From Acidobacteriota bacterium (lineage in GTDB: Bacteria > Acidobacteriota > Blastocatellia > RBC074): a stretch of 64,000 bases of DNA. This document shows, piece after piece, positions 36,108 through 45,130 of the stretch. Each line of letters opens with the position of its first letter. The stretch's first letter is position 1. Where the stretch lies: the NCBI GenBank assembly GCA_018269055.1, contig JAFDVI010000027.1, positions 53,927 to 117,926 of the forward strand, read 5' to 3'. The position numbers and the translations under genes are program-made. The notes beneath the pieces are model-generated. The model was not told where the DNA came from and made no database searches. It was given only the letters and a program-made list of their open reading frames with translations.

Positions 36108-37469
36108 TCATACTTTGTCCGGAAGCGCATACGGTTTGCGATATTCGCGCGTCAGCATCCGGTTTGCTTCGGCGTCCCCAGAAATCGTTTCCGTTTTGGG
36201 ATCGAAAACCAGCTTGCGGCCCAGGCGTTGGGAAATCTTCGCCAGTTGCGCCAGCGTTGTCGAAAAGTGACCTTCTTCAATGTCGGCGTGCAGGTCTTCC
36301 ACTTTGCGCGAACGCATGGCGGCGATGAAGTTTTCAAAATGGCTGACCTGGCTTTCCGCCGCCGGATCAATCGCGGGGCCGGTCGCATAAGTCATTTCCG
36401 GAAAGCTGACGTCCATGACGGATTCATCCACGCCTGCCGGGTGCGGGCGGCGGGGCTTCATCGTTCCGCGAAAGGCTTTCCAACCATCGTTTGAAGTCAT
36501 ATAGCCTTCCGAGCCGTAAAACATCATTCCGCCGTTGCGCGGCGGCGCAAACAGGTTCGTCACTTCAAAATTGAGCAGGCTGCCGTCGGCGTATTCAATT
36601 GTCCCAAGTTGCAGATTCGGCGTTTCCTGGTCGGAATCGTGAAAGTATTTGCCTCCTGTGCAATGCACCTTCACAGGGTGTTCGCGCTTGCCCAAGCCCC
36701 AGCGGCAAACGTCCAGCGTGTGAATGCCGATGTTGCCAAGTTCGCTGGGGCCTGTGTCCCAGAAATAGTGCCAGCCGTAATGAAAATGGTTGATGGAAAA
36801 TGGGCGATACGGCGTCGGCCCCAGGTACAAATCCCAGTGCACGCCGGGCGGAACGGCCGTTTCTTTCGTATGGCCAATGCTCATGCGAGGCCGGGAAAAA
36901 TCCGTGCTGGCGCGATACACCTTGCCCAGCTTGCCTTCGTGCAGCAACCGTATGGCGGCCCGATTGGGCGCTTCGCTGCGATATTGGGTTCCGGCTTGCA
37001 CAATGCGATTGTATTTGCGCGCAGCCTGAACCATTCGACGACCTTCGGTGACGGAAAAAGAAATCGGTTTTTCGACGTAAACATCCTTGCCCGCCTGACA
37101 AGCCCAGATGGTTTGCAGTGCGTGCCAATAATCCGGCGTGGCAATGGAAATGGCGTCAATGTCTTTGCGGTCGAGCAAGCGACGAAGATCGAATTCTGTT
37201 ATCGGCTTGTGGCCAGACAATTTTTCAACTTCGGCGACGGCGGGCGGAAACAGGCGTTCATCCACATCGCACAGCGCGGCGATGCGCACGTTCGGAAGTT
37301 TGGCGTATCCTTGAATGTGCTCCATGCCGCGCCAGTGAAAGCCAACGACCGCAACATTGATGCGGTCGTTCGGACTGTTTTGCGCGCGTGTTGAGCGAGC
37401 GGCGGCAGCGGCAACCGCCGTGCTTCCGGCTTGCGCCAGGAAATGGCGTCGAGTCGTTTTGGACATCAT
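36108..37469 (-). CDS. Gfo/Idh/MocA family oxidoreductase, Tat-exported
   Basis: A 453-residue NAD(P)-dependent oxidoreductase with a Tat-type leader (KTTRRHFLAQAGSTAVAAAA). The Rossmann part has INVAVVGFHWRGMEH, AISIATPDYWHA and the family signature KDVYVEKPIS (the Lys of EKP is catalytic). The C-terminal half is the GFO_IDH_MocA beta-sheet domain. Likely oxidises or epimerises a sugar derivative outside the cytoplasm. Two adjacent ATGs (37469, 37466) share AAGGAGAG. It is 32 bp downstream of the DUF1501 gene and probably the last gene of that operon. Confidence 0.9.
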   Translation of the reverse strand: MMSKTTRRHFLAQAGSTAVAAAAARSTRAQNSPNDRINVAVVGFHWRGMEHIQGYAKLPNVRIAALCDVDERLFPPAVAEVEKLSGHKPITEFDLRRLLDRKDIDAISIATPDYWHALQTIWACQAGKDVYVEKPISFSVTEGRRMVQAARKYNRIVQAGTQYRSEAPNRAAIRLLHEGKLGKVYRASTDFSRPRMSIGHTKETAVPPGVHWDLYLGPTPYRPFSINHFHYGWHYFWDTGPSELGNIGIHTLDVCRWGLGKREHPVKVHCTGGKYFHDSDQETPNLQLGTIEYADGSLLNFEVTNLFAPPRNGGMMFYGSEGYMTSNDGWKAFRGTMKPRRPHPAGVDESVMDVSFPEMTYATGPAIDPAAESQVSHFENFIAAMRSRKVEDLHADIEEGHFSTTLAQLAKISQRLGRKLVFDPKTETISGDAEANRMLTREYRKPYALPDKV

Positions 37470-37501
37470 CTCTCCTTATGCCTTTTTGCGAACGAATACG
37501 C

Positions 37502-39055
37502 TCAGGCCAGAACCGCGTTCAAAACTTTGCCTTCGTCGGTTGGCCCGATCAGGCGGTTGTTCAATCCCTGATACGCGTAACTGAACCGGTACGGATCAAG
37601 GCCGAGCAAGTGCTGGATCGTGGCTTGCAAATCGCGAACGCTGACCGGATTTTCCGTGGGGAAATATCCGAATTCATCCGTTTGCCCGTATGCCAATCCG
37701 CCTTTGATACCGCCGCCCGCCATCCACATTGTGAAGGCGTTGGTGTGATGATCGCGACCGACAAAGCCTTTTCGCAATTCCGTGCGAACATTGTTTTGCA
37801 TCATTGGGGTTCGTCCGAATTCCCCGCCCCAGACAACCAGCGTTTCAGCGAGCAAGCCGCGCTGTTCCAAATCCATCAATAATCCCGCCACCGCGCGATC
37901 AATCTGCTGGGCTTTGATCGGCAGCGTTTCATCAATGCTTTCACCGGGCGAAGACCCGTGGTGGTCCCAACCCCAATCGTACAACTGCACAAAGCGGACG
38001 CCGTTTTCGATCAAGCGGCGCGCCAGCAAACAGTTATTGGCAAACGTAGGGTCATCGCCTTTATACAGCACGCGCGGATCGTCTGCGCTTTCGGCGGGCG
38101 AGACATAACCCGGCTTCGCGCCGTACAAATCCAGTATGTGTTGCGGCTCTTTGCTGATGTCCATCACTTCGGGTACGGACAATTGCATGCGATAGGCGAG
38201 TTCGTATTGCGCAATACGCGTCAGGGTTTCGGGGTCGCCGCTGCGCCCGTATTCGGCTTGGTTCATTTTGGCCAGCGCATCCAGCGTGCGACGGCGCAAG
38301 CCACGATCCAACCCGGCGGGATTGCTCAAATACAACACCGGGTCGCCCGTCGTGCGGCACTGCACGCCTTGATAAACGCTGGGTAAAAAGCCTGAACCCC
38401 AGAGCGACTTGCCGCCATCCGGTGTTTTGCCGCCCGAAAGCAGCACGACAAACCCGGGCAGGTTTTCATTTACGCTGCCCAATCCGTACGTCACCCACGA
38501 TCCCATCGAAGGATTGCCCAGTCGCGCGTTCCCCGTTTGCACAAATAGTTGTGCTGGAGCGTGATTGAATTGATCGGTGTGAACCGTGCGGATGATGCAG
38601 GTTTTGTCTACGACTTTGGCAAAGTGCGGCAGCAATTCGCTGATCCATTGCCCGCTTTGGCCATACTGTTTGAATTTGAACTGTCCGGCCAGAATCTTTG
38701 GCACGCCTTTGATAAACGCAAAGCGCTTCCCTTCCAGAAATGATGGCGGGCAATCTTTCAAATGCAGTTTTTCCAGTTCGGGCTTGTACTCAAACAACTC
38801 CAATTGCGATGGCGAGCCTGCCATATGCAGGTAAATCACGCGCTTGGCTTTTGGCGCAAACATTGGCGGTTTCGGAGCCAGCGGATTGTTTGATTGCGGA
38901 TTGTGGGTTGCGGATTGCGGATTTGCCGATGTTTCGCGCGCGAACAAGGCTTGCAACGCAAGCGCGCCGAAACCGAGGCCGCTGCTTTGAAGAAAGTGGC
39001 GTCGCGTGGTTTCGCGCGCGCTGGCGATCGCAGGGGTAAGTTCGTTCATGTTCAT
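37502..39055 (-). CDS. DUF1501 domain protein paired with DUF1549/DUF1553
   Basis: A 517-residue exported protein. The Tat leader TTRRHFLQSSGLGFGALALQ is followed by a heptamer-encoded linker (NPQSATHNPQS) and then the DUF1501 domain: RVIYLHMAGSPSQLELFEYK, GLGSVNENLPGFVVL, ETLVVWGGEFGRTPM, GRDHHTNAF and GGGIKGGLAYGQTDEFGY. It starts 3 bp after the stop of the DUF1549/DUF1553 gene, the normal pairing, so the products probably act together outside the cytoplasm. Confidence 0.9.
   Translation of the reverse strand: MNMNELTPAIASARETTRRHFLQSSGLGFGALALQALFARETSANPQSATHNPQSNNPLAPKPPMFAPKAKRVIYLHMAGSPSQLELFEYKPELEKLHLKDCPPSFLEGKRFAFIKGVPKILAGQFKFKQYGQSGQWISELLPHFAKVVDKTCIIRTVHTDQFNHAPAQLFVQTGNARLGNPSMGSWVTYGLGSVNENLPGFVVLLSGGKTPDGGKSLWGSGFLPSVYQGVQCRTTGDPVLYLSNPAGLDRGLRRRTLDALAKMNQAEYGRSGDPETLTRIAQYELAYRMQLSVPEVMDISKEPQHILDLYGAKPGYVSPAESADDPRVLYKGDDPTFANNCLLARRLIENGVRFVQLYDWGWDHHGSSPGESIDETLPIKAQQIDRAVAGLLMDLEQRGLLAETLVVWGGEFGRTPMMQNNVRTELRKGFVGRDHHTNAFTMWMAGGGIKGGLAYGQTDEFGYFPTENPVSVRDLQATIQHLLGLDPYRFSYAYQGLNNRLIGPTDEGKVLNAVLA
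38893..38927. repeat. Heptamer array (GATTGCG)n inside the DUF1501 gene
   Basis: GATTGCG, GATTGTG, GGTTGCG, GATTGCG, GATTTGC, in nearly the same variant order as 1105-1139. It encodes the NPQSATHNPQS linker right after the Tat leader and does not disturb the frame. Confidence 0.85.
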
Positions 39056-39058
39056 CGC

Positions 39059-42010
39059 TTAATTTCGAGTCAGAAACTCATCCAAATTGAGAATGGCATT
39101 TGCCGTGACAATCCATACGGCAAACTCCGCTTTACTAATTCCATCCGGCACACTGGCGCGAGCAGATTTCAGCAACGCGTCTGCTTTTTCCGGCGCGGCA
39201 CTGAAGTCTTCGCGCGCGGCTTGTTGCAGGTACAGCAACGGTACGGTTTCGCCCGCTCGCAGCGGTCGGATCAGCGCCAGCCGCATCCCACGCGCCAGCC
39301 GTGCGTTGGGAGTTCCGGCTTCCGTCACCATGCGTCGCGCCAATCCCGCGGCGGCTTCCAGGTAAACGGGATCATTGAGCGTTACCAACGCTTGCAGCGG
39401 CGTATTCGTTCGAATGCGGCGAACCTGACAAACTTCGCCGCTGCCGCCATCAAAGGTTGTCATTGCCGGATACGGCGTCGTGCGTTTTAGATAGGTATAC
39501 AAACCGCGCCGGAATCGGTCTTCGCCTTCGGCATCCATCCAGCTTTTGCCGCTGTATGTCGAGCGCCACAGCCCGGCGGGTTGCGGAGGCATCACCGGCG
39601 AGCCGCCCATTTTGAGCGAAAGCATTCCGGCGACCGAAAGCGCTTGATCGCGCACGGCTTCGGCTCCGAGGCGAAAGCGCGCGCCGCGGGATTCGAGCGA
39701 ATTGCGCGGGTCGGCTTCGCGCACAGCAACTGTCGTGTCTGAAGCCTGTTTGTAGGTTTCGCTCATCACGATGGTTTTGATGAGCTTTTTCAGCGACCAG
39801 CCGTTGTCGCGATATTCCGCCGCCAGCCAATCCAGTAGTTCGGGATTGGTCGGCGCAGAACCTTGCGCGCCGAAATCTTCTTCGGTTTCGACAATGCCCA
39901 CGCCGAACAATCGCGCCCAGATGCGGTTCGCGCACACACGCGGCGTCAACGGATTGTCGCGGCTGACCAACCATTGCGCGACGCCCAAACGGTTCAGCGG
40001 AGCGCCATCGGGCATTTTGCCAAACGCAGCCGGAACGCCAGGCGTGACCGTGTCTCCCTGTTCCAGAAAGTTTCCGCGAATGTGAATCCTGGTTTGCCGC
40101 TGTTTGTCCGCAGCCAACTCCCGCATGATCGGCAATCGCACAACGTTGTCGTTGAATTCTTTTTGCGCTTTGAAAGCCGCTGCCACATCATCGCGCAATT
40201 TGCGAAGTTCCGGAGCGACGCTCGGCGGTTGCAGCGAAGCTGTCGCCGTAGTCGCCAAACGGAAGCGGCGAAGCGTATGCAAATCGCCAGCCTGTTGTGA
40301 CAGCGTGACGCGAAGTTTGGCTTCCTGGTTCAACTGCAACGGCCGGGCAAAATCAAAAATCGCCGTGTGGCGTTCGTGCGGGCGCGAACTGACTGACCAA
40401 CCAGTTTTCTCTTCGCCATCAATCGCGGCAGCGATTGTACCCTTGGCTTCAGCAAAGTCGGCACGAGCATTGATCAATTTAATCGGTCGTGCGCTGGTCG
40501 CGTCAATAAGCTCAGTGTTCAATTCGGACAGAACAAAATTTGCCGTCGAACCATTACGCCCAACAGCGAACTCGCCGCTGGCTTGTTTTTCGGGCAAGGC
40601 TTCCAGTCGCAGCGAGGTGTGTGTTCCCGCCGCCAGCGATACCGTCACCACATAAGTGTCTTCGGGTGGAGCTTTGCCACTTGCCGCGACGCTGCTGTCT
40701 TTTTCCATTTTAAGCGTCGCGCCGTCTCTGGAAGTCACTTCGGTGACAGGCGCGATGCGCCAATTGCGTTCTTCAAGTTCAGCCGCGTTGTCGTTGGCTT
40801 CTTCCATTGCCACAAGCGTCTTGCCCAGCGTTTCAACATTCGTTTGCAACCGTTGGCGCTGTTCCTGTTCTTTCGGCGTCAGCAATTCCAACGTCGGCGC
40901 ATCACTGTACAAATCGGCGTCTTCGGTTTGGTTAAACAACGCGTAAAAGCCGTAATACTCGGCGTGCGAAATCGGATCGTATTTGTGCGAATGGCATTTC
41001 GCGCATCCCATCGTCAATCCCATCCAGACTTGCATGGTGGTGTCCACACGATCTTTGACGGCGGCGACGCGAAACTCTTCGTTGTCGGTGCCGCCTTCGT
41101 CATTGGTCATCGTGTTTCGGTGAAAGGCTGTGGCAATCAATTGTTGTTGCGTGGGATTCGGAAGCAAATCTCCGGCAAGCTGCTCGGTCGTGAATTGATC
41201 GAGCGGCATATCGGCGTTGAGCGCGTTGACCACCCAATCGCGGAACGGCCAGATCGTGCGCCCCAGATCTTTTTCGTAGCCTTTGGTGTCGGCATACCGC
41301 GCCAAATCCAGCCACATCCGCGCCCAGTGCTCGCCGAATTGAGGTTTGGCCAATAGTTCATCCACCATGCGTTCGTACGCCGTTGGCGAAGGATTCGCCG
41401 CAAACCTGTCCGCAAGTTCCGGCGTGGGCGGCAGGCCAATCAAATCCAGCCACAAGCGGCGCACCAACGTATGCGGCGTTGCGGATTGACGTAACGCCAG
41501 CCCCTTTTTCGCCAAGACCACGCTGACCAGCGCATCAATCGGCTGCTGCTTGCCGGCGGTTACAGGTTTGACGACAGGCTCGAACGACCAATGGCGTCCC
41601 CACTTTGCGCCTTCGGCAATCCAGCGGCGAATCGTTTCAATCTGGGCGGCACTGACCTGTTTGTGCGAACTCGGCGGAGGCATCACCACATCGGGGTCAG
41701 TACTGGTCAGACGGGCAAGAATCAGGCTTTTGTCCGGCTCGCCCGGCACAACTGGTGAACCGCTGCGACGTTTGGCTTTGGCAGTTTCTTCCACGTCCAG
41801 CCGCAATCCAGCCTTGCGATTTCGCTCGTCTGGACCGTGACAGGCAAAACAATTCGCCGCCAAAATCGGCAGCACGTCACGGCCAAAACGCACGGGTTCT
41901 GACGCAGCCGATTTTTCAGGCGACAACGAATACAACGCCGCCGCAACTGCCAGCAAAACCAGCAACAGTTTATTGAAACGATTTCGGGAACCTGCGTTCA
42001 AAAGGGTCAT
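39059..42010 (-). CDS. DUF1549/DUF1553 planctomycete-type cytochrome protein
   Basis: A 983-residue exported protein. A membrane/signal segment (LLLVLLAVAAALYSL) precedes a cytochrome-like domain with CFACHGPDERNRKAGLRLD. DUF1549 follows (LWLDLIGLPPTPELADRF, HWARMWLDLARYADTKGYEK, CAKCHSHKYDPIS). A jelly-roll-like insert of about 250 residues comes next and DUF1553 ends the protein (NPLTPRVCANRIWARLFGVG, TPLQALVTLNDPVYLEAAAG). It should carry heme and act with the DUF1501 partner; the substrate is unknown. ATG 42010 directly precedes the leader; the frame upstream is shadow sequence inside the acyl-CoA synthetase gene. Confidence 0.9.
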   Translation of the reverse strand: MTLLNAGSRNRFNKLLLVLLAVAAALYSLSPEKSAASEPVRFGRDVLPILAANCFACHGPDERNRKAGLRLDVEETAKAKRRSGSPVVPGEPDKSLILARLTSTDPDVVMPPPSSHKQVSAAQIETIRRWIAEGAKWGRHWSFEPVVKPVTAGKQQPIDALVSVVLAKKGLALRQSATPHTLVRRLWLDLIGLPPTPELADRFAANPSPTAYERMVDELLAKPQFGEHWARMWLDLARYADTKGYEKDLGRTIWPFRDWVVNALNADMPLDQFTTEQLAGDLLPNPTQQQLIATAFHRNTMTNDEGGTDNEEFRVAAVKDRVDTTMQVWMGLTMGCAKCHSHKYDPISHAEYYGFYALFNQTEDADLYSDAPTLELLTPKEQEQRQRLQTNVETLGKTLVAMEEANDNAAELEERNWRIAPVTEVTSRDGATLKMEKDSSVAASGKAPPEDTYVVTVSLAAGTHTSLRLEALPEKQASGEFAVGRNGSTANFVLSELNTELIDATSARPIKLINARADFAEAKGTIAAAIDGEEKTGWSVSSRPHERHTAIFDFARPLQLNQEAKLRVTLSQQAGDLHTLRRFRLATTATASLQPPSVAPELRKLRDDVAAAFKAQKEFNDNVVRLPIMRELAADKQRQTRIHIRGNFLEQGDTVTPGVPAAFGKMPDGAPLNRLGVAQWLVSRDNPLTPRVCANRIWARLFGVGIVETEEDFGAQGSAPTNPELLDWLAAEYRDNGWSLKKLIKTIVMSETYKQASDTTVAVREADPRNSLESRGARFRLGAEAVRDQALSVAGMLSLKMGGSPVMPPQPAGLWRSTYSGKSWMDAEGEDRFRRGLYTYLKRTTPYPAMTTFDGGSGEVCQVRRIRTNTPLQALVTLNDPVYLEAAAGLARRMVTEAGTPNARLARGMRLALIRPLRAGETVPLLYLQQAAREDFSAAPEKADALLKSARASVPDGISKAEFAVWIVTANAILNLDEFLTRN

Positions 42011-42017
42011 AGAATCA

Positions 42018-43493
42018 TCACACCTTCCATTTCGGCAGCAAATGTTTCTGGATTTTACCCAGCGCTGTACGCGGTAAACTTCCCACGCGCACAAATCCGC
42101 GCGGCACTTTGAAAGAAGCCAGCGACTTGCGACAGACAGCTTCGGCATGCGCTTCGTCAAAACTTTCGTCCGCGACGACATACGCCACGGGCAATTCACC
42201 TCGCCGGTCATCAGGCACGCCGCACACCACGACTTCGCGCACGCCAGGTTGATCCAGCAACAACTCTTCGATTTCGCGCGGGTAGATGTTGAAGCCACCC
42301 GAAATGATCAAATCGGTTCGCCGTCCGCACAGCGTATAATATCCATCGGGGCTACGCTGGCCCAAATCGCCAGTGCGAAACCAGTCGTCGTAAAAAGCCT
42401 CTGCCGTCGCATCCGGCCTGCGCCAATAACCTGCACAAACGTTCGGGCCTTTAATATAGACCTCGCCGATTTCGCCATCAGCGACAGGTTGCCGTTCCTG
42501 ATTGAGCAATTTGACCGACACACCTGGAAACGGCAGGCCCACTGCGCCAGCGCGGCGTTCGCCTTCGTAGGGATTGCTGATGTTCATCAGGGTTTCGCTC
42601 ATGCCGTAGCGTTCCAAAATGCGATGGCTGAATTTGGCCTGAAACTCTTCCAGGGTTTGCGCGGGCAATGGAGCCGAACCAGACACGAACAATCGCATCT
42701 TTTCGCCAATGCGCCGAGCCACATCATTCGGCAATTCCAGCAAGCGCACATACACCGTCGGCACGCCAAACAACAGCGTCGGCTCGAACGATTCAAACCA
42801 GCCAGGCGCGCGTTGCAGCTCAAATTTTTCCACCAGTTTCATTTTGCAGCCGCTGGTCAACCAGGCGTGCACGCCATTTCCCAAACCGTGCACATGAAAC
42901 AGCGGCAGCACCGCCAGATACCGATCTTCGCTGGTGATGCGCCAGCACGTCACCAAATTGATTGCATTCGACGCAAAGTTGTTATGCGTCAGCACCGCGC
43001 CCTTGGATTTCCCTGTCGTGCCGGAGGTGTAGACAATCGCCGCCGGATCATCGCCATCAATCGCCGTCCAAACGCGCGCCGTGTCTTGGTCGGATGTTGT
43101 AACGAAAAGTTCCTGAACTGTCCAAACGTTGGAACCTTCGGGAATGAATTGCGCCAATTCGGCAGTGGTGACAATGGCTTTGGGTTCGGCGTCGGAAACG
43201 ATGTGCGTGATTTCGCGCTCGCGATACAGCACATTGATCGGTACGACAATCACACCGAGTTTGACGCAAGCCAGAAACACATCAATGAACTCGACGCAGT
43301 TGGGGAGAAAAAATCCCAGCCGATCTCCGCGCGTCAATCCACGAGCCTCAAGCGCGCGCGCCATTGCGTTGCTGCGCCCATCCACCTCGCCAAACGTCAG
43401 CGTTGTTGTTGTGCTATCCGCGCGGTCGTATTCAATCGCTTCAGCCGCAGCGCGACCGATGAGAGAGAGATTGAAGATGTCAGTAAGTTGCAT
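42018..43493 (-). CDS. AMP-dependent acyl-CoA synthetase (malonyl-CoA synthetase-like)
   Basis: A 491-residue adenylate-forming ligase. The phosphate-binding loop is IVYTSGTTGKSKGAVLTHNN. Later motifs are ERYGMSETLMN, WFRTGDLG and GRRTDLIISGGFNIYPREIE; the catalytic Lys is in PRTALGKIQKHLL. The compact length and N-terminus resemble MatB-type malonyl-CoA synthetases, but medium-chain specificity cannot be excluded. It ends 7 bp before the DUF1549/DUF1553 start, so the genes may be cotranscribed. ATG 43493 is supported by family alignment more than by its weak ribosome-binding site. Confidence 0.88.
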   Translation of the reverse strand: MQLTDIFNLSLIGRAAAEAIEYDRADSTTTTLTFGEVDGRSNAMARALEARGLTRGDRLGFFLPNCVEFIDVFLACVKLGVIVVPINVLYREREITHIVSDAEPKAIVTTAELAQFIPEGSNVWTVQELFVTTSDQDTARVWTAIDGDDPAAIVYTSGTTGKSKGAVLTHNNFASNAINLVTCWRITSEDRYLAVLPLFHVHGLGNGVHAWLTSGCKMKLVEKFELQRAPGWFESFEPTLLFGVPTVYVRLLELPNDVARRIGEKMRLFVSGSAPLPAQTLEEFQAKFSHRILERYGMSETLMNISNPYEGERRAGAVGLPFPGVSVKLLNQERQPVADGEIGEVYIKGPNVCAGYWRRPDATAEAFYDDWFRTGDLGQRSPDGYYTLCGRRTDLIISGGFNIYPREIEELLLDQPGVREVVVCGVPDDRRGELPVAYVVADESFDEAHAEAVCRKSLASFKVPRGFVRVGSLPRTALGKIQKHLLPKWKV

Positions 43494-43514
43494 AATTCCA
43501 GAGCCAGGAAAAAT

Positions 43515-43582
43515 AGACAGGATGCACAAGATCGAACAGGATTCGTTTTCAATCGCCGCCTGGACATAGTTGAATCCTGTCT
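43515..43582. repeat. Short CAGGATT-type inverted repeat
   Basis: AGACAGGAT (43515-43523) opposes ATCCTGTCT (43574-43582), with ACAGGATTC between them. It has the same core as the element at 31883-32048. It lies between the Gfo/Idh stop and the ligase start, so it may end the upstream transcript. Confidence 0.5.
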
Positions 43583-43600
43583 AAAAATTTCTCGGTTGAG

Positions 43601-44971
43601 TTAGATCAGCTTCCAGCCTTTGCGGTATTTGCGATGGATCAGCGGTTCGCTTTCGGGCGCATTTTTCGCGCGCAGTTCTTTCGTATCCCATTCCAGTTTT
43701 TTGCCGACGCGATAGGCGACGTTGCCCAGATGATTGGCTTCGGTCAGCCAACCGGCGTATTCAAAATTGCATGTCGTAGGAGCGCCGGTTTTGCAGGCGT
43801 GAATCCATTCGGCGTGATGGCCAAGCGATTTTGGAATGAACGGTTCGGGGCGTTGGAAGTCTGCAAATTTGCTTTCGGGCAACAACGCGTGTTTGCCGTA
43901 ATCGGCCAGCACCATTCCCTTTTCGCCGACGAACAACACGCCATTCGGCCATTGAGGAATTCCTTTGTCCGTCCAAAGTTGCGGCTTGTACGTTCCCTGA
44001 TACCAGGTCAATCGCACGGGCGACAATTCGCCGCGTTTGCCGTATTCATAAGTCACTTTCATCGAAGCCGGTGCGATTTCCAGATGCGGTTTCGGCCCTG
44101 TGGCTTCAACGGTCAACGGGTGATCCAGCTTCAACGCCCACCACGGCAAATCAATCCAGTGGCTGCCCAAATCGCTCATGGTGCCGTTGCCGAAATCCCA
44201 CCAGCGATACCATTTCGGCCCGGGAAAGTAGACGTTGTTGAATGGACGCGAAGGTGCAGGCCCCAGCCACAATTCCCAATTCAAAATCGCCGGAACCGGA
44301 TCGGGCGTCGCCGGGCGATCCTGCACAAAGACAATGTCTCCGGCGGCTTTGGATTCTGCTTCCGTCGCCTGCCAGCCCCAGGCGCGACTGACCCAAATGT
44401 GAACTTCGCTGACCGAACCGATGGCTCCGGTTTGAATCAACTCGACGACGCGACGGTAATTGTCTCCGGCGTGAATCTGCGTGCCCATCTGCGTAGCGAC
44501 TTTGGCTTTGGCCGCCGCTTCGCGAATGACGCGCGCTTCCCAAATGTTGTGCGTCAGCGGTTTTTCGCAATACACGTGTTTGCCCAATTGCAGCGCGGGC
44601 AGCGTGGCAAAGGCGTGCGTGTGTTCGGCAATACTGATAACCACGGCATCGAATTCTTTGGCGCGGTCATACACTTTGCGAAAATCCACGATCTTGCGCG
44701 CGCTGGTGTGACGCGCGGCGGCTTTGTTCAGTCCTTCTTCGTTGACGTCGCACAGGATGACGACGTTTTCCGTTTCGACATCTTTCAGATTTGATGCGCC
44801 GCGTCCACCCGCGCCAATGATCGCCAGGTTCAATTTGTCGTTCAGATTTCGCCCGCGAACAATTGCCGGAGCCGCCACGGTCGCCAATCCCGCCACCGCC
44901 GCCTGATTCAAAAATCGCCGACGAGAAATGCTCTCGCTCTGTAAAGCTACGTTATGGTTTTTTTCTGACAT
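43601..44971 (-). CDS. Gfo/Idh/MocA family oxidoreductase, Tat-exported (second)
   Basis: A 456-residue paralogue-type oxidoreductase. A Tat leader ([20 protein letters not shown]) leads into the Rossmann fold ([18 protein letters not shown]) and the signature [17 protein letters not shown]. The C-terminal half has [17 protein letters not shown]. It probably works on a sugar or cyclitol in the periplasm. GGAGGT lies 7 bp before ATG. It is divergent from the PfkB-SIS gene. Confidence 0.91.
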   Translation of the reverse strand: MSEKNHNVALQSESISRRRFLNQAAVAGLATVAAPAIVRGRNLNDKLNLAIIGAGGRGASNLKDVETENVVILCDVNEEGLNKAAARHTSARKIVDFRKVYDRAKEFDAVVISIAEHTHAFATLPALQLGKHVYCEKPLTHNIWEARVIREAAAKAKVATQMGTQIHAGDNYRRVVELIQTGAIGSVSEVHIWVSRAWGWQATEAESKAAGDIVFVQDRPATPDPVPAILNWELWLGPAPSRPFNNVYFPGPKWYRWWDFGNGTMSDLGSHWIDLPWWALKLDHPLTVEATGPKPHLEIAPASMKVTYEYGKRGELSPVRLTWYQGTYKPQLWTDKGIPQWPNGVLFVGEKGMVLADYGKHALLPESKFADFQRPEPFIPKSLGHHAEWIHACKTGAPTTCNFEYAGWLTEANHLGNVAYRVGKKLEWDTKELRAKNAPESEPLIHRKYRKGWKLI

Positions 44972-45130
44972 CGTTATGACCTCCAGGTTTTTCGTTTTCT
45001 GGCGTGAAGAGTTGCCGGGGAAATATAGTGTGACGCGATCTTACGACGACGCGGCGGGTGTGTACAGATTGGTTTTCAGATAAACTGCGCCTCCGCAATT
45101 CATCTTCTGAAGGAAATTCTGCATTCAACA

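Noticed and set aside
42147..43604. A 485-codon plus-strand frame opposite the acyl-CoA synthetase
   Set aside because: Low-complexity shadow rich in Arg, His and Gln; the minus-strand frame has all adenylation motifs.
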